Shown here piece by piece: positions 32,301-43,760 of a stretch of DNA of 64,000 nucleotides. A program made the position numbers and the translations under genes. Every line of letters begins with the position of its first letter. Position 1 is the stretch's first letter. Origin of the DNA: Neoarius graeffei (taxonomy: Eukaryota; Chordata; Actinopteri; Siluriformes; Ariidae). Location of the stretch: positions 35,023,335 to 35,087,334 of the forward strand of contig NC_083589.1 of assembly GCF_027579695.1 (NCBI RefSeq). The letters are read 5' to 3'. The notes under the pieces are model-generated. The model did no database searches, was not told the origin of the DNA, and was given only the letters and a program-made list of their open reading frames with translations.

Positions 32301-34823
32301 AGTCTCTACTTCTGTTCAAGTTATTGCTTTGCCTTTGACTGTTATTATTATATTATGCAAGCAAATATGATAAGCCATCGCATGGTCCACCCCTTGTCGT
32401 GGTGTGATGGCTTGAGTACCTCAATGATCCGGAGAGCTATGCCAGCAGGAGTGTATGCTCCTGGTAGGGCCACCCATGCTGGACAGGTCAAAGGATAGAG
32501 GTCAGACAAATGTGGACCACCTCACCCAGAGGCTAATTGGGTTTGCATAGGGTTAACACCTCTACCTGTAAAAAGAACAAGTTACAGAAGCATCGACGAC
32601 AACAAACCTAATCACTCACCTGGGAGAGGAATGGTCTCCATCTGGGAGACACATGACGCAATGCAGTGAAAGCCGAAAGGAAGCTGTGAGGCCGACTCCC
32701 CTTCTGACATCCAGGACACCAACAAGAATAGCTACATGGAACATCAGGACAATGTATGAAGTGGGAAGAACCATCCAAGTAGCGAGAGAGATGAAGAACT
32801 ATAGGATCGGAGTTCTCGGATTGAGCGAGACAAGGTGGCTACAGACAGGACAGCTAAGACTGTCATCAGGAGAGCAGCTGTTGTACTTGGGACACACAGA
32901 GGATGGAGCCCCCCACACTGAGGGCGTGGCCCTGATGTTGGCACCAGAGGCACAGCGAGCACTCATCAGCTGGGAACCTGTCAACTCCCGCATCATCACA
33001 GCCAAGTTTACCACCAAGAAGAAGGACATCAGGCTGAATATCATCCAGTGCTATGCTCCCACCAACGATGCGGAAGAAGAAAGGAAGAAGGAATTCTACC
33101 AGCAACTGCAGGCAGTGATAGACAGAGGAGGAGCCAAGGACATGACCATACTGATGGGAGACTTCAACGCCAAGATCGGGTCAGATAACACTGGCTATGA
33201 GGACATCATGGGGAAACAGGGACTGGGACAGATGAACGAAAATGGTGAGTGCTTTGCGGACCTGTGCCCACTGAACCAACTGGTGATTGGAGGAAGTATC
33301 TTTCCACACAAGCGCATCCACAAAGCCACATGGAGATCTCCAGACCAAAGAACGGAGAACCAGATCGATCATATTTGCATCAGCCGGAAGTTCAGGAGGT
33401 CATGGCGGGATGTGAGGGTGCTGAGAGGAGCTGACGTGTCATCAGATCACCACCTGGTTGTGACAGCAGTGAGACTCCGGCTCAAGAAATACACCAATGC
33501 CAACAATAACACACGGACAAGATACAACGTGGGTCTGCTCAGGAACAAAGACACACAAACAGCATTCCAGATCAGCCTTTCCAACAGGTTCCAGCTACTA
33601 CAGGGGCTGATAGATGACAGTGAGACAGACCTTGAGACACAGTGGGAGGAGAGAAAGAAACTCTGGCGGGATACGTGTGAAGAAGTCTTGGGTAAGAAGA
33701 AGGCCCAGCACAAGGAATGGATCTCCACTGATACCATCCAGAGGTTGGAGACAAGGAAAGAGAGGAAAACTGCACTGAACACAAGCCGGACAAGAGCAGC
33801 TAAATCAAAAGCACAGGCAGAATACACAGCAGCAGACATAGAAGTAAAGAGGAGCATCAGGAAAGACATAAGGGACTTCATCGATAACCTGGCAAGCCAA
33901 GCGGAGGAAGCAGCCAGACAGGGTAACCTTAAAGACTTGTACCTGACCACCAAGAAGCTGGCAGGCAAGTTCCAGCAGACGGACAAGCCAGTGAAGGACA
34001 AAGACGGAAAACCACTGATGACTGTAGATGAACAGATGAAGCGATGGGCAGAACACTTCAGAGAGCTGCTGAACCGCCCTGCCCCTGAATTATTACCCGA
34101 CATCCCACCTCTGGAGAGAGAATTACCAATCAGCTGCGATCAGCCCACAAAAGCAGAGATCAAGAAAGCCATCATGACAGTGAGGAACGGGAAAGCGGCC
34201 GGGCCGGACGGGATACCAGCAGAGGCCATAAAGGCAGACATTGAAACCATGACCAGTGTGCTGCACAGCCTCTTCAGCAAGATCTGGGAGAAAGAGGAAG
34301 TGCCAGCTTAGTGGAAAGAAGGGATCGTGATCAAGCTGCCCAAAAAAGGAGACCTCAGGGACTGCAACAACTATCGAGGGATCATGCTCCTGTCAGTGCC
34401 AGGCAAAGTGCTCAACAGAATCCTATTGGAGAGGATGAGGGAGGCAGTTGACCCCAAGCTCCGAGATCAGCAGGCAGGCTTCTGCAGAAACAGGTCATGC
34501 GCGGATCAGATCGCCAGCCTATGCATCATAGTGGAGCAGTCGCTTGAGTGGAACTCCACCCTTTACATCAATTTCATAGACTACGAGAAGGCTTTTGACA
34601 GCGTAGACAGGGAGACACTGTGGAAGCTGCTATGGCACTACGGAGTCCCTGACAAGATCATCTCCCTCATCCGGTGCTCGTACGAAGACATGAGCTGCAG
34701 GATCGCCCATGCCGGCCAGCTGTCCGAAAGCTTCGAGGTGAAGACCGGAGTCCGGCAGGGGTGTCTGCTGTCACCATTCCTCTTCCTCCTGGTTATCGAT
34801 TGGATCATGAAGACCACCACAAT

Positions 34824-35856
34824 AGAGATCTTGCAGTCACGTGACCGGAAAGTACACAACCGCCATCTTGTCGGTCAAAAACACCGCTGAATACTGCTGC
34901 ACTCGTGTACAGAATGGATCAATTTCAACCGACAGACTACACGGCTCATTTTTCTAATGAACAGATAACTAGATATATGTCTAAAATAAACGATCTACAG
35001 ATTTGTGACCCTTATGGCTTTCCGGACGGAGTTTTCACGACCGGATTTTGAACTGCCAGCGGAATACCCGGATGTGTATAATTACCTCATTAACTTTCCC
35101 TCGCTGTTCAGTGGTGAAGCACTGTGTGTTTATAAATCTCTGGACAGTTATCTCTACAGAAATTCAGGATTTGTCAGCGACTCAGATGTGGCATCTTGTA
35201 AACAAGAATCCTCATTGGATGGGTAAGTCACTTAAGTATTGAGTATAGCACTGACCAGCCGATTATAGAATAGAATAAGGTAATTCCAAATCGTCCGTGT
35301 TGTTTACATGGATCTGGTGTTGGAGAGGTAGAGGCTTGGCAGTGGAGATTTGACTGGCTGTTTTCTGAGCTTAGTCAACAGGCCGGCTCTGCAGCCTCGC
35401 TTTTGCTTCTGCTCCCGGCACCGCCTTTCTTCGCTTTGCTTCCGATAACAATCCACGGAGACCCCGCTGGTCTCACTATCTCGTCCAGAATGGTTTTTTT
35501 TTTTTTCTCGTCCGGAATGTTGTGCATGCGATGGAAATCGCTACAAACCGTCATTTTCTGCTGGAAACCAATGTCCAGTAAGTCCATACGGTTGTAGTGG
35601 ATATTGAAGTCCGGTACAGACGAACAACATGCAAAAATACACACAAAAAACATAAAAAACGTGCACAGGTAGGGAGAGCTTGTAGCCGCAGCCGTTGTAG
35701 TAGAATTGTATATAGTAGGGTTTTCCAGAAGAAAAGGTAGAAGTAAAAGCAGAAGTAGACCCAGAAGTAGAAGTAGAAGGCGGAATATGGTGTTTGACCG
35801 ACAAGATGGCATCTGTCACAATCTGGATCGTCTGTGACGTCACATGCAAGTGCTCC
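34824..35856 (+). mobile_element. ISL2EU-like DNA transposon, internally deleted
   Basis: The element is 1033 bp. Ends AGAGATCTTGCA and TGCAAGTGCTCC are imperfect inverted repeats, followed inward by inverted CGCCATCTTGTCGGTCAAA and TTTGACCGACAAGATGGC. AT flanks it at 34822-34823 and 35857-35858. The 2-bp AT target fits ISL2EU transposons as I recall them. It is inserted in the reverse transcriptase of the LINE. Confidence 0.75.
35005..35226 (+). pseudogene. YqaJ-associated N-terminal fragment
   Basis: A 73-codon frame contains FELPAEYPDVYNYLINFPSL and YKSLDSYLY. It resembles the 51564-52040 product (DVWKY, VVKNPSPY, YKSLDAYKYF), the N-terminal region of YqaJ-type exonuclease proteins carried by fish ISL2EU-like elements. 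The nuclease domain itself is missing. Confidence 0.55.
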
Positions 35857-38362
35857 ATAGGCAGGAACAACGGAATACAGTGGACACCCTGGACGCAGCT
35901 AGATGACCTCGACTTCGCCGATGACCTGGCGCTCCTGGCACACAACCACAGCCAGATGCAGGACAAGACCACCCAACTGGAGACCGTATCGGCAGGGACA
36001 GGGCTCAAGATCAGCAGAAAGAAAACGGAGCTGATGAAGATCAACTCCACTGCCTGCACACTAATTACAGTCGGGGGAGAGTCCATCAGGGAGGTGGATT
36101 TCTTCTTCTACCTTGGAAGTGCCATTGACCGACAGGGGGGCACGGACAGAGATGTCACAGCCAGGATCGGCAAGGCAAGGGCAGTCTTTGTCATGCTCAA
36201 AAACATCTGGGCCTCCAAAAAGATCAGCACACAAACCAAACTGCGTATATTCAATTCCAACATGAAGTCAGTCCTGCTGTATGGATGCGAAACATGGAGG
36301 AAGACAAAGACAATGCTGCGGAAGATCCAGACATTTATCAACACATGTCTGAGGCGCATCTACAACATCAGATGGCCGGAGATGATCCCAAATGAAGAGC
36401 TGTGGGAATGAGCAGGACAAGAACCTGTGGCCAAGCAAATTCTGAAGAGGAAGTGGCGCTGGATAGGACACACCCTCCGTAAGCCAGCATCCAGCATCAC
36501 ATGCCAAGTCCTGACCTGGAACCCGCAGGGGAAGAGGAAGAGAGGCCGGCCTCGCAACAGCTGGAGGAGAGACACTGAGGCTGAGCTGAAGCAACAAGGC
36601 ACCACCTGGACAGGAGCAGCAAGGACAGCCCAGAATAGAGTGCGCTGGCAAAGAGTCGTCGATGGCCTATGCTCCACTGGGAGCGAAGGGCCTAAGTAAG
36701 TAAGTAAATATGATAAGCAAATAATAGCACTGACTCCCTGGTGATATCCATTTTGCTGCATAAAACATGTTCAGTTATCCTTTAAGATAATCAGTAAAGT
36801 GTATTGGACAAGAAAACCTTAAGGGGAGGTGCTTGAGAGGGATACGCATAGGCACATTTTTCACAAAAGAGAGAAAGTACAACCCCAGTTCCAAAAAATT
36901 TGGGATGCTATGTAAACTGTCAATAAAAAACAATGCAACAATTTACAAACCCACGGAAACCCATTGAAAATAGTACAAAGACAACATACCAAATGTTGAA
37001 ACTGAGTATTTTTATTGTTTTTTGAAAAATATATGCTCATTTTGAATTTGATTTCAGCAAAACATTTCAAAAAAGTTGGGACAGGGGAATGTTTACCACT
37101 GTATTGCATCACTTCTACTTTTAACAAAACTCTGTAAACATTTGGGAACTGAGGAGACCAGTTACTGTAGTTTTAAAAGAGAACTGTTTTCCCATTCTTG
37201 CCTGATTAATACAATTTCAGTTGCTCAACAGTTACATGTGTAATAATGTAATAACAGGCATAGTAACATGTAATAACAACAATCATGGAGACCACGTCCT
37301 CCAGGCTAAAAAGGAGAGGGATCATCTGACTTATCAGTGTACAGTTCAAAACCCAGCATCTGTGATGGTATGAGGGGCATTAGTGCTCATGCCATAGGTA
37401 GCCTGCACATCTGGGGAAGGCACCATTAATTGTAAATGAGTCTACATATCAACTTTTTTTCAGGGAAAGTCTTGCTTATTTCAGCAAGACAATGCCAAAC
37501 CACATTCTGCACGTATTATAACTGCATTGCTCCAGAGTAAAAGAGTCCAGGTGCTAAACTGGCCTGCCTGCAGTCCACACCTGTCACCTATTGAAAACAT
37601 TTGGTGCAATATGAAATGCAAAATGTGACAAAGGAGGCTCTGAATTGTTCAGCAGCTGAAATCTTATATCAGGCAAGAACAGGACAACATTTCACTTTCA
37701 AAACTGCTGCACTTGGTCTCCTCATTTCCCAAATATTTACATTGTGTTGTTAAAAGTCAAGGTGATGCAACACAGAGGTAAACATGCCCCTGTCCCAACT
37801 TCATTGAAATGTGTTACTGGCATCAAATTCAAAATGATCATACAGTGGCATGCAAAAGTTTGGGCACCCTTACTGAAAATGTCTGTTACTGTGAATAGTT
37901 AAGTAAGCAGAAGATGAACTGATCACCAAAAGGCATAAAAGTAAAGACGACACATTTCTTTTCAGTGTTTTCTGCAAGATTTGTGTATTATTTTTGTTTT
38001 GTATAATTGGAGAGTGAAAAACGAAAAGGAACACCATGCAAAAGTTTGGGCACCCCAATATATTTGAGTTCTCAGGGTAACTTTTACCAAGGTTCCAGAC
38101 CTTAATTAGCTTATTGAGCTGTGGCTTGTTCAAATTCTTCATTAGGAAAGGTCAGATGATGCAGATTTCAAAGCTGTATAAATTCTCTGACTCCTCAAAC
38201 TTGTCCCTAAAATCAACAGCCACAGGCTCCTCTAAGCAACTCCCTTGCATTCTGAATAATAAAATAATTGATGCTCACAAAGCAGAAGAAGGCTCCAAGA
38301 ATGTAGCAAAGTGTTTTCAGGTAGCTGTTTCCTCAGATCATAATGTTATTAAGAAATGGCAG

Positions 38363-38662
38363 TGTAGTACTTGGAGGGGGTGGGTGGAGCACAGAAGTAC
38401 GGCAGGCCAGAACTGAGTTTCCAAAAACTCTTTATTTTGACACTTTTCAGTTGTCATACAAACAGACACGTACACACATCAGTTGTCTGGTTGGGGAGAG
38501 AGCTCCTTTCCTCTACTCTCTCTCTCCTTATGTAGGGCACGGTCACTGGGGGAGACACACAAACACACGTTAATAGACATCAGGTGCAGTGATTCTGCCA
38601 CTTACCTTCCCTGACTCCGCCCCCATCACAGACCGACGCTTGACCATGCCCCCGCTGCCACA
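38363..38662 (-). repeat. 3' LTR of the Gypsy-type element
   Basis: It reads TGTGGCAGCGGGGGCATGGT at its start and ends CCAAGTACTACA on the minus strand. A CTCTTTATTTTGAC stretch gives an AATAAA signal in the sense direction. A G-rich GGTGGGGGTA tract lies just upstream in the element and is the likely plus-strand primer site. Confidence 0.88.
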
Positions 38663-38749
38663 TACCCCCACCGTCTGGCCTGCAGCCGACTCCCCCCCAC
38701 CGATGGGAAAGGAAGTCCGCCACGACCATCTGTGCCCCCGGCCTGTGGA

Positions 38750-40225
38750 TCACCTTGAAGTTAAAGGGCTGGAGTTCCAGATACCAACGGTGATCCGTGC
38801 GTTGGCATCCTTCATGCGGTGGAGCCACTGGAGGGGCGCGTGGTCCGAACAGAGGGTGAAAGGGCGTCCCAGCAGGTAGTAGTGGAGGGCAAGGACCGCC
38901 CACTTGATGGCAAGGCACTCTTTCTCGATGATGCTGTAGCGCCCCTCATGCACCGACAGCTTTCTGCTGATATGCAGCACTGGATGGTCCTCCCCCTCCA
39001 CCTCCTGGGACAAAACAGCCCCCAGCCTTCTGTCTGACGCATCTGTCTGTAACATAAAGGGGAGAGAAAAGTCAGGGGAGTGTAAAAGTGGCCCCCCACA
39101 CAGTGCAGCCTTCACCTCAGAGAAAGCCCGCTGGCATTGCTTTGTCCACTGGACCAGATCTGGTGCCCCCTTTTTAGTGAGATCAGTCAGCAGGCTGGTG
39201 ACGTCCGAATAATTAGGTATAAACCTACGATAGTAGCCAGCCAGCCCCAGGAACTGTCTCACCCCCTTTTTGGTCTTGGGCCTTGGGCAGGCCGCAATCG
39301 CTGCTGTCTTGTTAATTTGGGGACGCACCTGCCCGTTGCCCAAGTGGAAGCCCAGATACCGTACTTCCACCCGCCCAATCGCACACTTCTTCGGGTTGGC
39401 CGTGAGACCCGCTCACCTCAGCGACCTAAGGACAACCCTCAGGTGTTGCAGATGCTGCGGCCAGTCATTACTATAGATTATTATGTCATCTAAGTATGCG
39501 GCCGCGTAGGTGGCGTGGGGGCGGAGGACCCTGTCCATAAGCCACTGGAAGGTAGCGGGCGCCCCAAACAGCCCAAAAGGAAGTGTAACAAATTGGTGTA
39601 AGCCAAACGGTGTGGAAAAGGCCGTTTTTTCTCGGGATAGTGGAGTCAAGGGGATCTGCCAATAACCCTTTGTCAAATCCAGTGTCGAGTAAAAGCGAGC
39701 CGTGCCTAGTCGATCCAGCAACTCATCAATATGAGGCATTGGGTACACTTCAAATTTAAACACTACGTTGACTTTTCTATAGTCTACACAGAACCGGACC
39801 GACCCGTCAGCCTTGGGCACCAAGACCACCGGGCTGCTCCAGTCACTGTGGGACTCCTCGACGATGCCCATTTCGAGCATGGCCTCGAGTTCTTCCCGAA
39901 CCACTTTTTTCTTGTGTTCAGGTAGCCTGTAAGGGCGGCTGCGCACTACCACCCCCGGGGGTGTCTCGATGTGGTGTTCTATGAGGTCGGTGCGGCCGGG
40001 CAGGGGCGAGAACATGTCCGAAAATTCGGTCTGCAACTGGGCAACCTCCATGAGTTGGGTCGGGGAGAGGTGGTCTCCACAGGGGACTGGAGAGGTACAC
40101 AATGTCAATGTTCCCTTTTGAACCTCCGGCCCCAGCTCTGCCTTCTCCAGAACCACCGACACCAATGCCACGGGGACCTCCTCATTCCAGAGTTTGAGCA
40201 GATTGAGGTGGCAAATCTGTAGCGC
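38750..40225 (-). pseudogene. Pol remnant: reverse transcriptase and RNase H
   Basis: The 39413-40171 frame carries EEMGIVEES-like fingers, VLVPKADGSVRFCVDYRKVN, FSTLDL-type palm residues as YSTLDLTKGYWQIPL, and YLDDIIIYS, the catalytic motif. The frame breaks near 39410, then continues as RYLGFHLGNGQV, FLGLAGYYRRFIPNYS and an RNase H domain (LQTDASDRRLGAVLSQE, YSIIEKECLAIKWA, LCSDHAPLQWL). The upstream linker ICHLNLLKLWNEE is the kind normally found behind an integrase, so protease and integrase were probably lost just before 40240. Confidence 0.85.
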
Positions 40226-40245
40226 CCCACCCCTGTCCGTTCACC

Positions 40246-41230
40246 TCACCTCATAGTCGAGCACTGGTGCTGGAGGTGGCCCGTCTCCCCGCAGTGCCAG
40301 CAAACTGGCCCGGGCTTTCTCTCTGCACCGGTGCTCTGGGGCTCACTCACCTGAGGGGGGGAAGAGACAGACACAGAAGTGGGAAACGGGAGGGAACCGC
40401 GGGTGCACCAGGCTGGCTGGGGTGGAGCCGGCCCCCGCCTCCGCGGTGGGGGAATGGGGCGAGGTTGAGACACAGAAGGGGAGGGGGAGAGAGAGAGAGA
40501 GAGAAGAGAGGGGAGAAGAGGAGATCTGCTGTCCTGCCGTCGGAACAGCCGCCAAATGGTCCTCCGCCAGCTCGTTGGCCTGATCCAGCGACGCCGGGTG
40601 ATGGCACTGGACCCACTCCACGGTCCCTTCGGGTAGTCGGGTGATGAACTGCTCCAGTACCACCTGATTGACGATTCCCTCGGCGTCGTGGTTGTCAGCT
40701 CTCAGCCACTGCCAGCAGGCGTCCCAGAGTTGCTGGCCAAACGCGAACGGCCAGCCGACTTCCTCCAGGGGCAGAGTGCGGAAGCACTGTCGGTGTTGTT
40801 TGGGGATGCATCCCACACGCTGGAGGACGGCCCAGCAGAGGTCTGCGTAGACCAGCCGGATGTCGGCGGGGAGCTGTAGCGTGGCCAGCTGCGCCTGGCC
40901 CGTTAACAGGGGGAGGAGGCGCACCGCGCGCTGTTCCACCGGCCAGCCCGAGGCCTCTGCTGCCTGCTCAAAGAGCGTGAGGAAGGCCTCGGGGTCATCA
41001 TGCGGGCCCATCTTCATTAGGATGAGGTACAAAGGGCCCGCGGTGGTGGAGGTGGTGGACCCCGCCGACACGAGGAGGTGCCGGAACGCCTGTCGATCTT
41101 CCTGCTGTGCCAGCACCAGGGCCTCGAACATTTGCTCCTGCTCCTTCTGGAGGGCGACTAGCACCTGGTGCTGGCTCTGCTGGGCCGTGGCGAGGATGTG
41201 GACCAGGTCCACGAAGGGGGAGGACTCCAT
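40246..41230 (-). pseudogene. Gag with SCAN-like domain and CCHC knuckle
   Basis: The frame starts at the ATG at 41230 (MESSPFVDLVHILATAQQSQ), followed by a glutamine-rich helix and a region reading CFRTLPLEEVGWPFAFGQQL, LWDACWQWLRADNHDAEGIV and VVLEQFITRLPEGTVEWVQC. That pattern (R-F-R, D-C-WL, E-VVLEQF-LP---WV) is the SCAN dimerisation fold, believed to derive from Gmr1-like Gypsy Gag. A frame change near 40470 leads to CWHCGETGHLQHQC, a CCHC zinc knuckle. Confidence 0.8.
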
Positions 41231-41273
41231 GGGGCTGTTCTTCTCTGTGCTCCATCCTGGGTTTCGGCACCAC

Positions 41274-41575
41274 TGTAGTACTTGGAGCGGGTGGGTGGAA
41301 CACAGAAGTACGGCAGGCCAGAACTGAGTTTCCAAAAACTCTTTATTTTGACAATTTTCAGTTGTCATACAAACAGACACGCACACACATCAGTTGTCTG
41401 GTTGGGGAGAGAGCTCCTTTCCTCTACTCTCTCTCTCCTTATGTAGGGCGTGGTCACTGGGGGAGACACACAAACACATGTTAATAGACATCAGGTGCAG
41501 TGATTCTGCCACTTACCTTCCCTGACTCCGCCCTCCGGTCACAGACCAAAGCTTGACCACACCCCCACTGCCACA
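41274..41575 (-). repeat. 5' LTR of the Gypsy-type element
   Basis: It matches the other LTR closely over 300 bp with a small number of substitutions and short indels (for example CCTCCGGTCACAG versus CCCCATCACAG). The closeness implies a fairly recent insertion. Confidence 0.88.
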
Positions 41576-42362
41576 GGCAATTAACAAAAACAGTGGAGAT
41601 CAAGGTGAGGTCTGGAAGATGAAGAAAACTTTCTGAAAGAATTGCTCATTGGATTGCTAGAAAGGCAAATAAAAAACCCTGTTTGACTGCAAAAGACCTT
41701 CAGAAAGATTTAGCAGACCCTGGAGTGGTGGTGCACTGTTCTACTATGCAGCGACACCCGAACAAATATGACCTTCATGGGAGAGTCATCAGAAGAAAAC
41801 CTTTCCTGCATCCTAGCCACAAAATTCAGCATCTGAAGTTTGCAAATGAACATCTAAATAAGCCTGATGCATTTTGGAAACAAGTCCTGTGGACTGATGA
41901 AATCAAAATAGAACTTTTTGGTCACAATGTGCAAAGGTATGTTTGGAGAAAAAAGGGTGCCAAATTCCAGGAAAAGAACACCTCTCCAGCTCTGAAGCAT
42001 GGGTGTGGATCAATCATGCTTTGGGGTTGTGTTGCAGCCAGTGGCACAAGGCACATTTCACTGGTCGAGGGAAGCATGGATTCGAATAAATACCAGCAAA
42101 TTCTGGAAGCAAACATCACACCATCTGTAAAAAAGTTGAAGTTAAAAAGAGGATGGGTCCTACAATAAGATGATGATCCAAAACACACCTCAAAATCTAC
42201 AATGGAATACCTCAAGAGGCACAAGCTGAAGGTTTTGCCCTGGTCCTCACAGTCCCCTGACCTAAAGAGCATTGAAAATCTGTGGATAGATCTCAAAAGA
42301 GCAGTGCATGCAAGACAGCCCAAGAAACTTGTAGAACTAGAAGCCTTTTGCAAGGACAAATG

Positions 42363-43760
42363 TGACGCCTCACCGAATCCAGGGACACATATCGGCCGAA
42401 ACGAATCCGAGATAATCGCAAAAGAAGCATTTTTTTTTCGAAATTTGTGATTTTTGTTTTTTTCCATCATGTGCAAGTTGAGATCTTGAAGAATGCAATC
42501 AGTATTTCAGATAATAGATTGTTTTGTTGGAAAAGCATACATTTTTTGTTGCAAATTGTCTCGTTTTTGTCAGGACTGTAGCCTGCTGGGGGGTGTGGGT
42601 AAATTACCATATGGGCCATTCACATGATGATTTAAGTCTTTTGGGTTTTTTTTTCGCGAATCAGCTGTATGATATGAGCTGAGCTCGTGGCTACTTAAGC
42701 TGCATACAGGCATGTAATTTCACTATGGAATGAGCAAGCTAAACAGAGCGCAGAGGAGCTGAAACACCGCGAAGCAAACAGACACATGGTATTTACATTG
42801 GAGATAACCATTTCTAGCAAAAAAAACGCAACCAAAAGGAAGCTAGGATTACATTCCATCGGAGGCATTGGTGTGTGCAAGGCGCCGTTTCTCTTTCTGA
42901 TGGGGTAAGTTTATTAATCTAAGGCTGTGTGGTTATTTTTGCATGTAACAGAGAGTGTTGTGGTTTGGTTAAGCCTAGGTCACAACCGGACGTACGATTT
43001 TTTGGCCGTGTGATTTTTGGCATTTCCCAAATCGCTGGGTTTTTTTTGTTCATAGAGAAAGACGCGCGTTGGCCGTAAGTTTGTCTTGCAACCTGAAAAA
43101 AACGTAAGCGCCCGTAGAGTTTGTTTGACATGACAAAGAACCTCTGTGGCCGGTCTGCGGCCGGTCTGCGGCTCGAAAATCAGCACATCACACGCACGCT
43201 CTCGTGCGTTTCACACGTGCCCTCCGTGCGTTTCTTGCATGTAGACTGGCCGTAGGAGCACGTACGGCCGGTTGTGACCGAGGCTTTACATGAAACTAGC
43301 GTTGTGTTAGTTGTGTCATCATCATGCTATCTTTCTTACGGTGTGAGTAATTTTTCAACCACAAAACGTTAAAGTATACTTTAGGACTTATTTTTGTATT
43401 TCATAATTGTTTTGGGCATACTTTGCATGGAAGGAAAATTGATGTGGTGATCTTTGTTTACATGAAAGTAGTATCATGCTAGCTCGTAGGGAGTAGGGCT
43501 TTCCTTAATATCATGCAAATGAGCACCATTATGTGCCCGTCCTACACCCAGAGTAGCTGAGATGGAAAACTTTGAGGGCGATTTTCTCCCTTTTCTGTTT
43601 TAAGAGGTATACACTTTCAAAAGGCCACACATTCTTCAAATATTGTCAGATCTCCACATGGAAGGCATCATTGGAAAGCTTAGAAACTGTACTTTTTGAA
43701 TCTGTCAATAACTCAAAATGCCCCCGGGCGGACATGTGTCCCTGGATTCTGGATTTGGGC
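42363..43760. mobile_element. Non-autonomous DNA transposon inside Tc1-A
   Basis: Both ends carry GAATCCAGGGACACAT in inverted orientation (42375-42390 and about 43730-43745). ACAAATG is repeated at 42356-42362 and 43761-43767, a 7-bp target duplication. The flanks rejoin the Tc1 transposase frame region. No transposase was recognised inside. Confidence 0.72.
42972..43285. mobile_element. Harbinger-type MITE, innermost insertion
   Basis: The ends AGCCTAGGTCACAACCGGAC and GTTGTGACCGAGGCT are inverted, flanked by TTA at 42969-42971 and 43286-43288. The 314-bp size and TTA target fit a PIF/Harbinger MITE. Confidence 0.82.

Larger units (their letters stand above)
32653..36699 (+). pseudogene. 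RTE-like endonuclease/reverse transcriptase
   Basis: The N-terminal apurinic-type endonuclease shows TWNIRTM, LGLSETRW, LMGDFNAKIG and SDHHLV, the usual Asn, Glu, Asp and His motifs. A coiled linker follows, then the polymerase motifs RNGKAAGPDGIP, LPKKGDLRDCNNYRGI, FIDYEKAFDSVDRE, TGVRQGCLLSPFLF and DDLDFADDLALL, and a basic C-terminus. The breaks are TAG at 34309-34311, TGA at 36409-36411 and a transposon at 34824-35856. All remaining parts share one frame. It encodes the machinery that copies its own RNA into the genome. Confidence 0.9.
32376..36705 (+). mobile_element. RTE-like LINE, full length, with target duplication
   Basis: AAATATGATAAGC at 32363-32375 is repeated at 36706-36718, a perfect 13-bp target duplication that fixes both ends. 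The element ends in a (TAAG)n tail. Without the insertion at 34824-35856 it is about 3.3 kb, the normal size for RTE-type LINEs with a single frame carrying endonuclease and reverse transcriptase. Confidence 0.88.
38363..41575 (-). mobile_element. Gypsy-type LTR retrotransposon, internally deleted
   Basis: Two LTRs of 300 and 302 bp bound the element. In its own (minus) sense the order is 5' LTR, a primer-binding-like TGGTGCCGAAACC 2 bp inside, Gag, CCHC knuckle, reverse transcriptase, RNase H, a G-rich tract and 3' LTR. Protease and integrase are absent. The flanks GGCAG (38358-38362) and GGCAA (41576-41580) suggest a 4-5-bp target duplication inside Tc1-A. Confidence 0.88.

Noticed and set aside
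33447..34103. 218-codon minus-strand frame opposite the LINE
   Set aside because: Antisense shadow of the endonuclease and linker region of the LINE frame.
35375..36086. Two overlapping minus-strand frames of 145 and 181 codons
   Set aside because: They span the border between the ISL2EU-like element and the LINE in antisense and match nothing; they are low-complexity in part.
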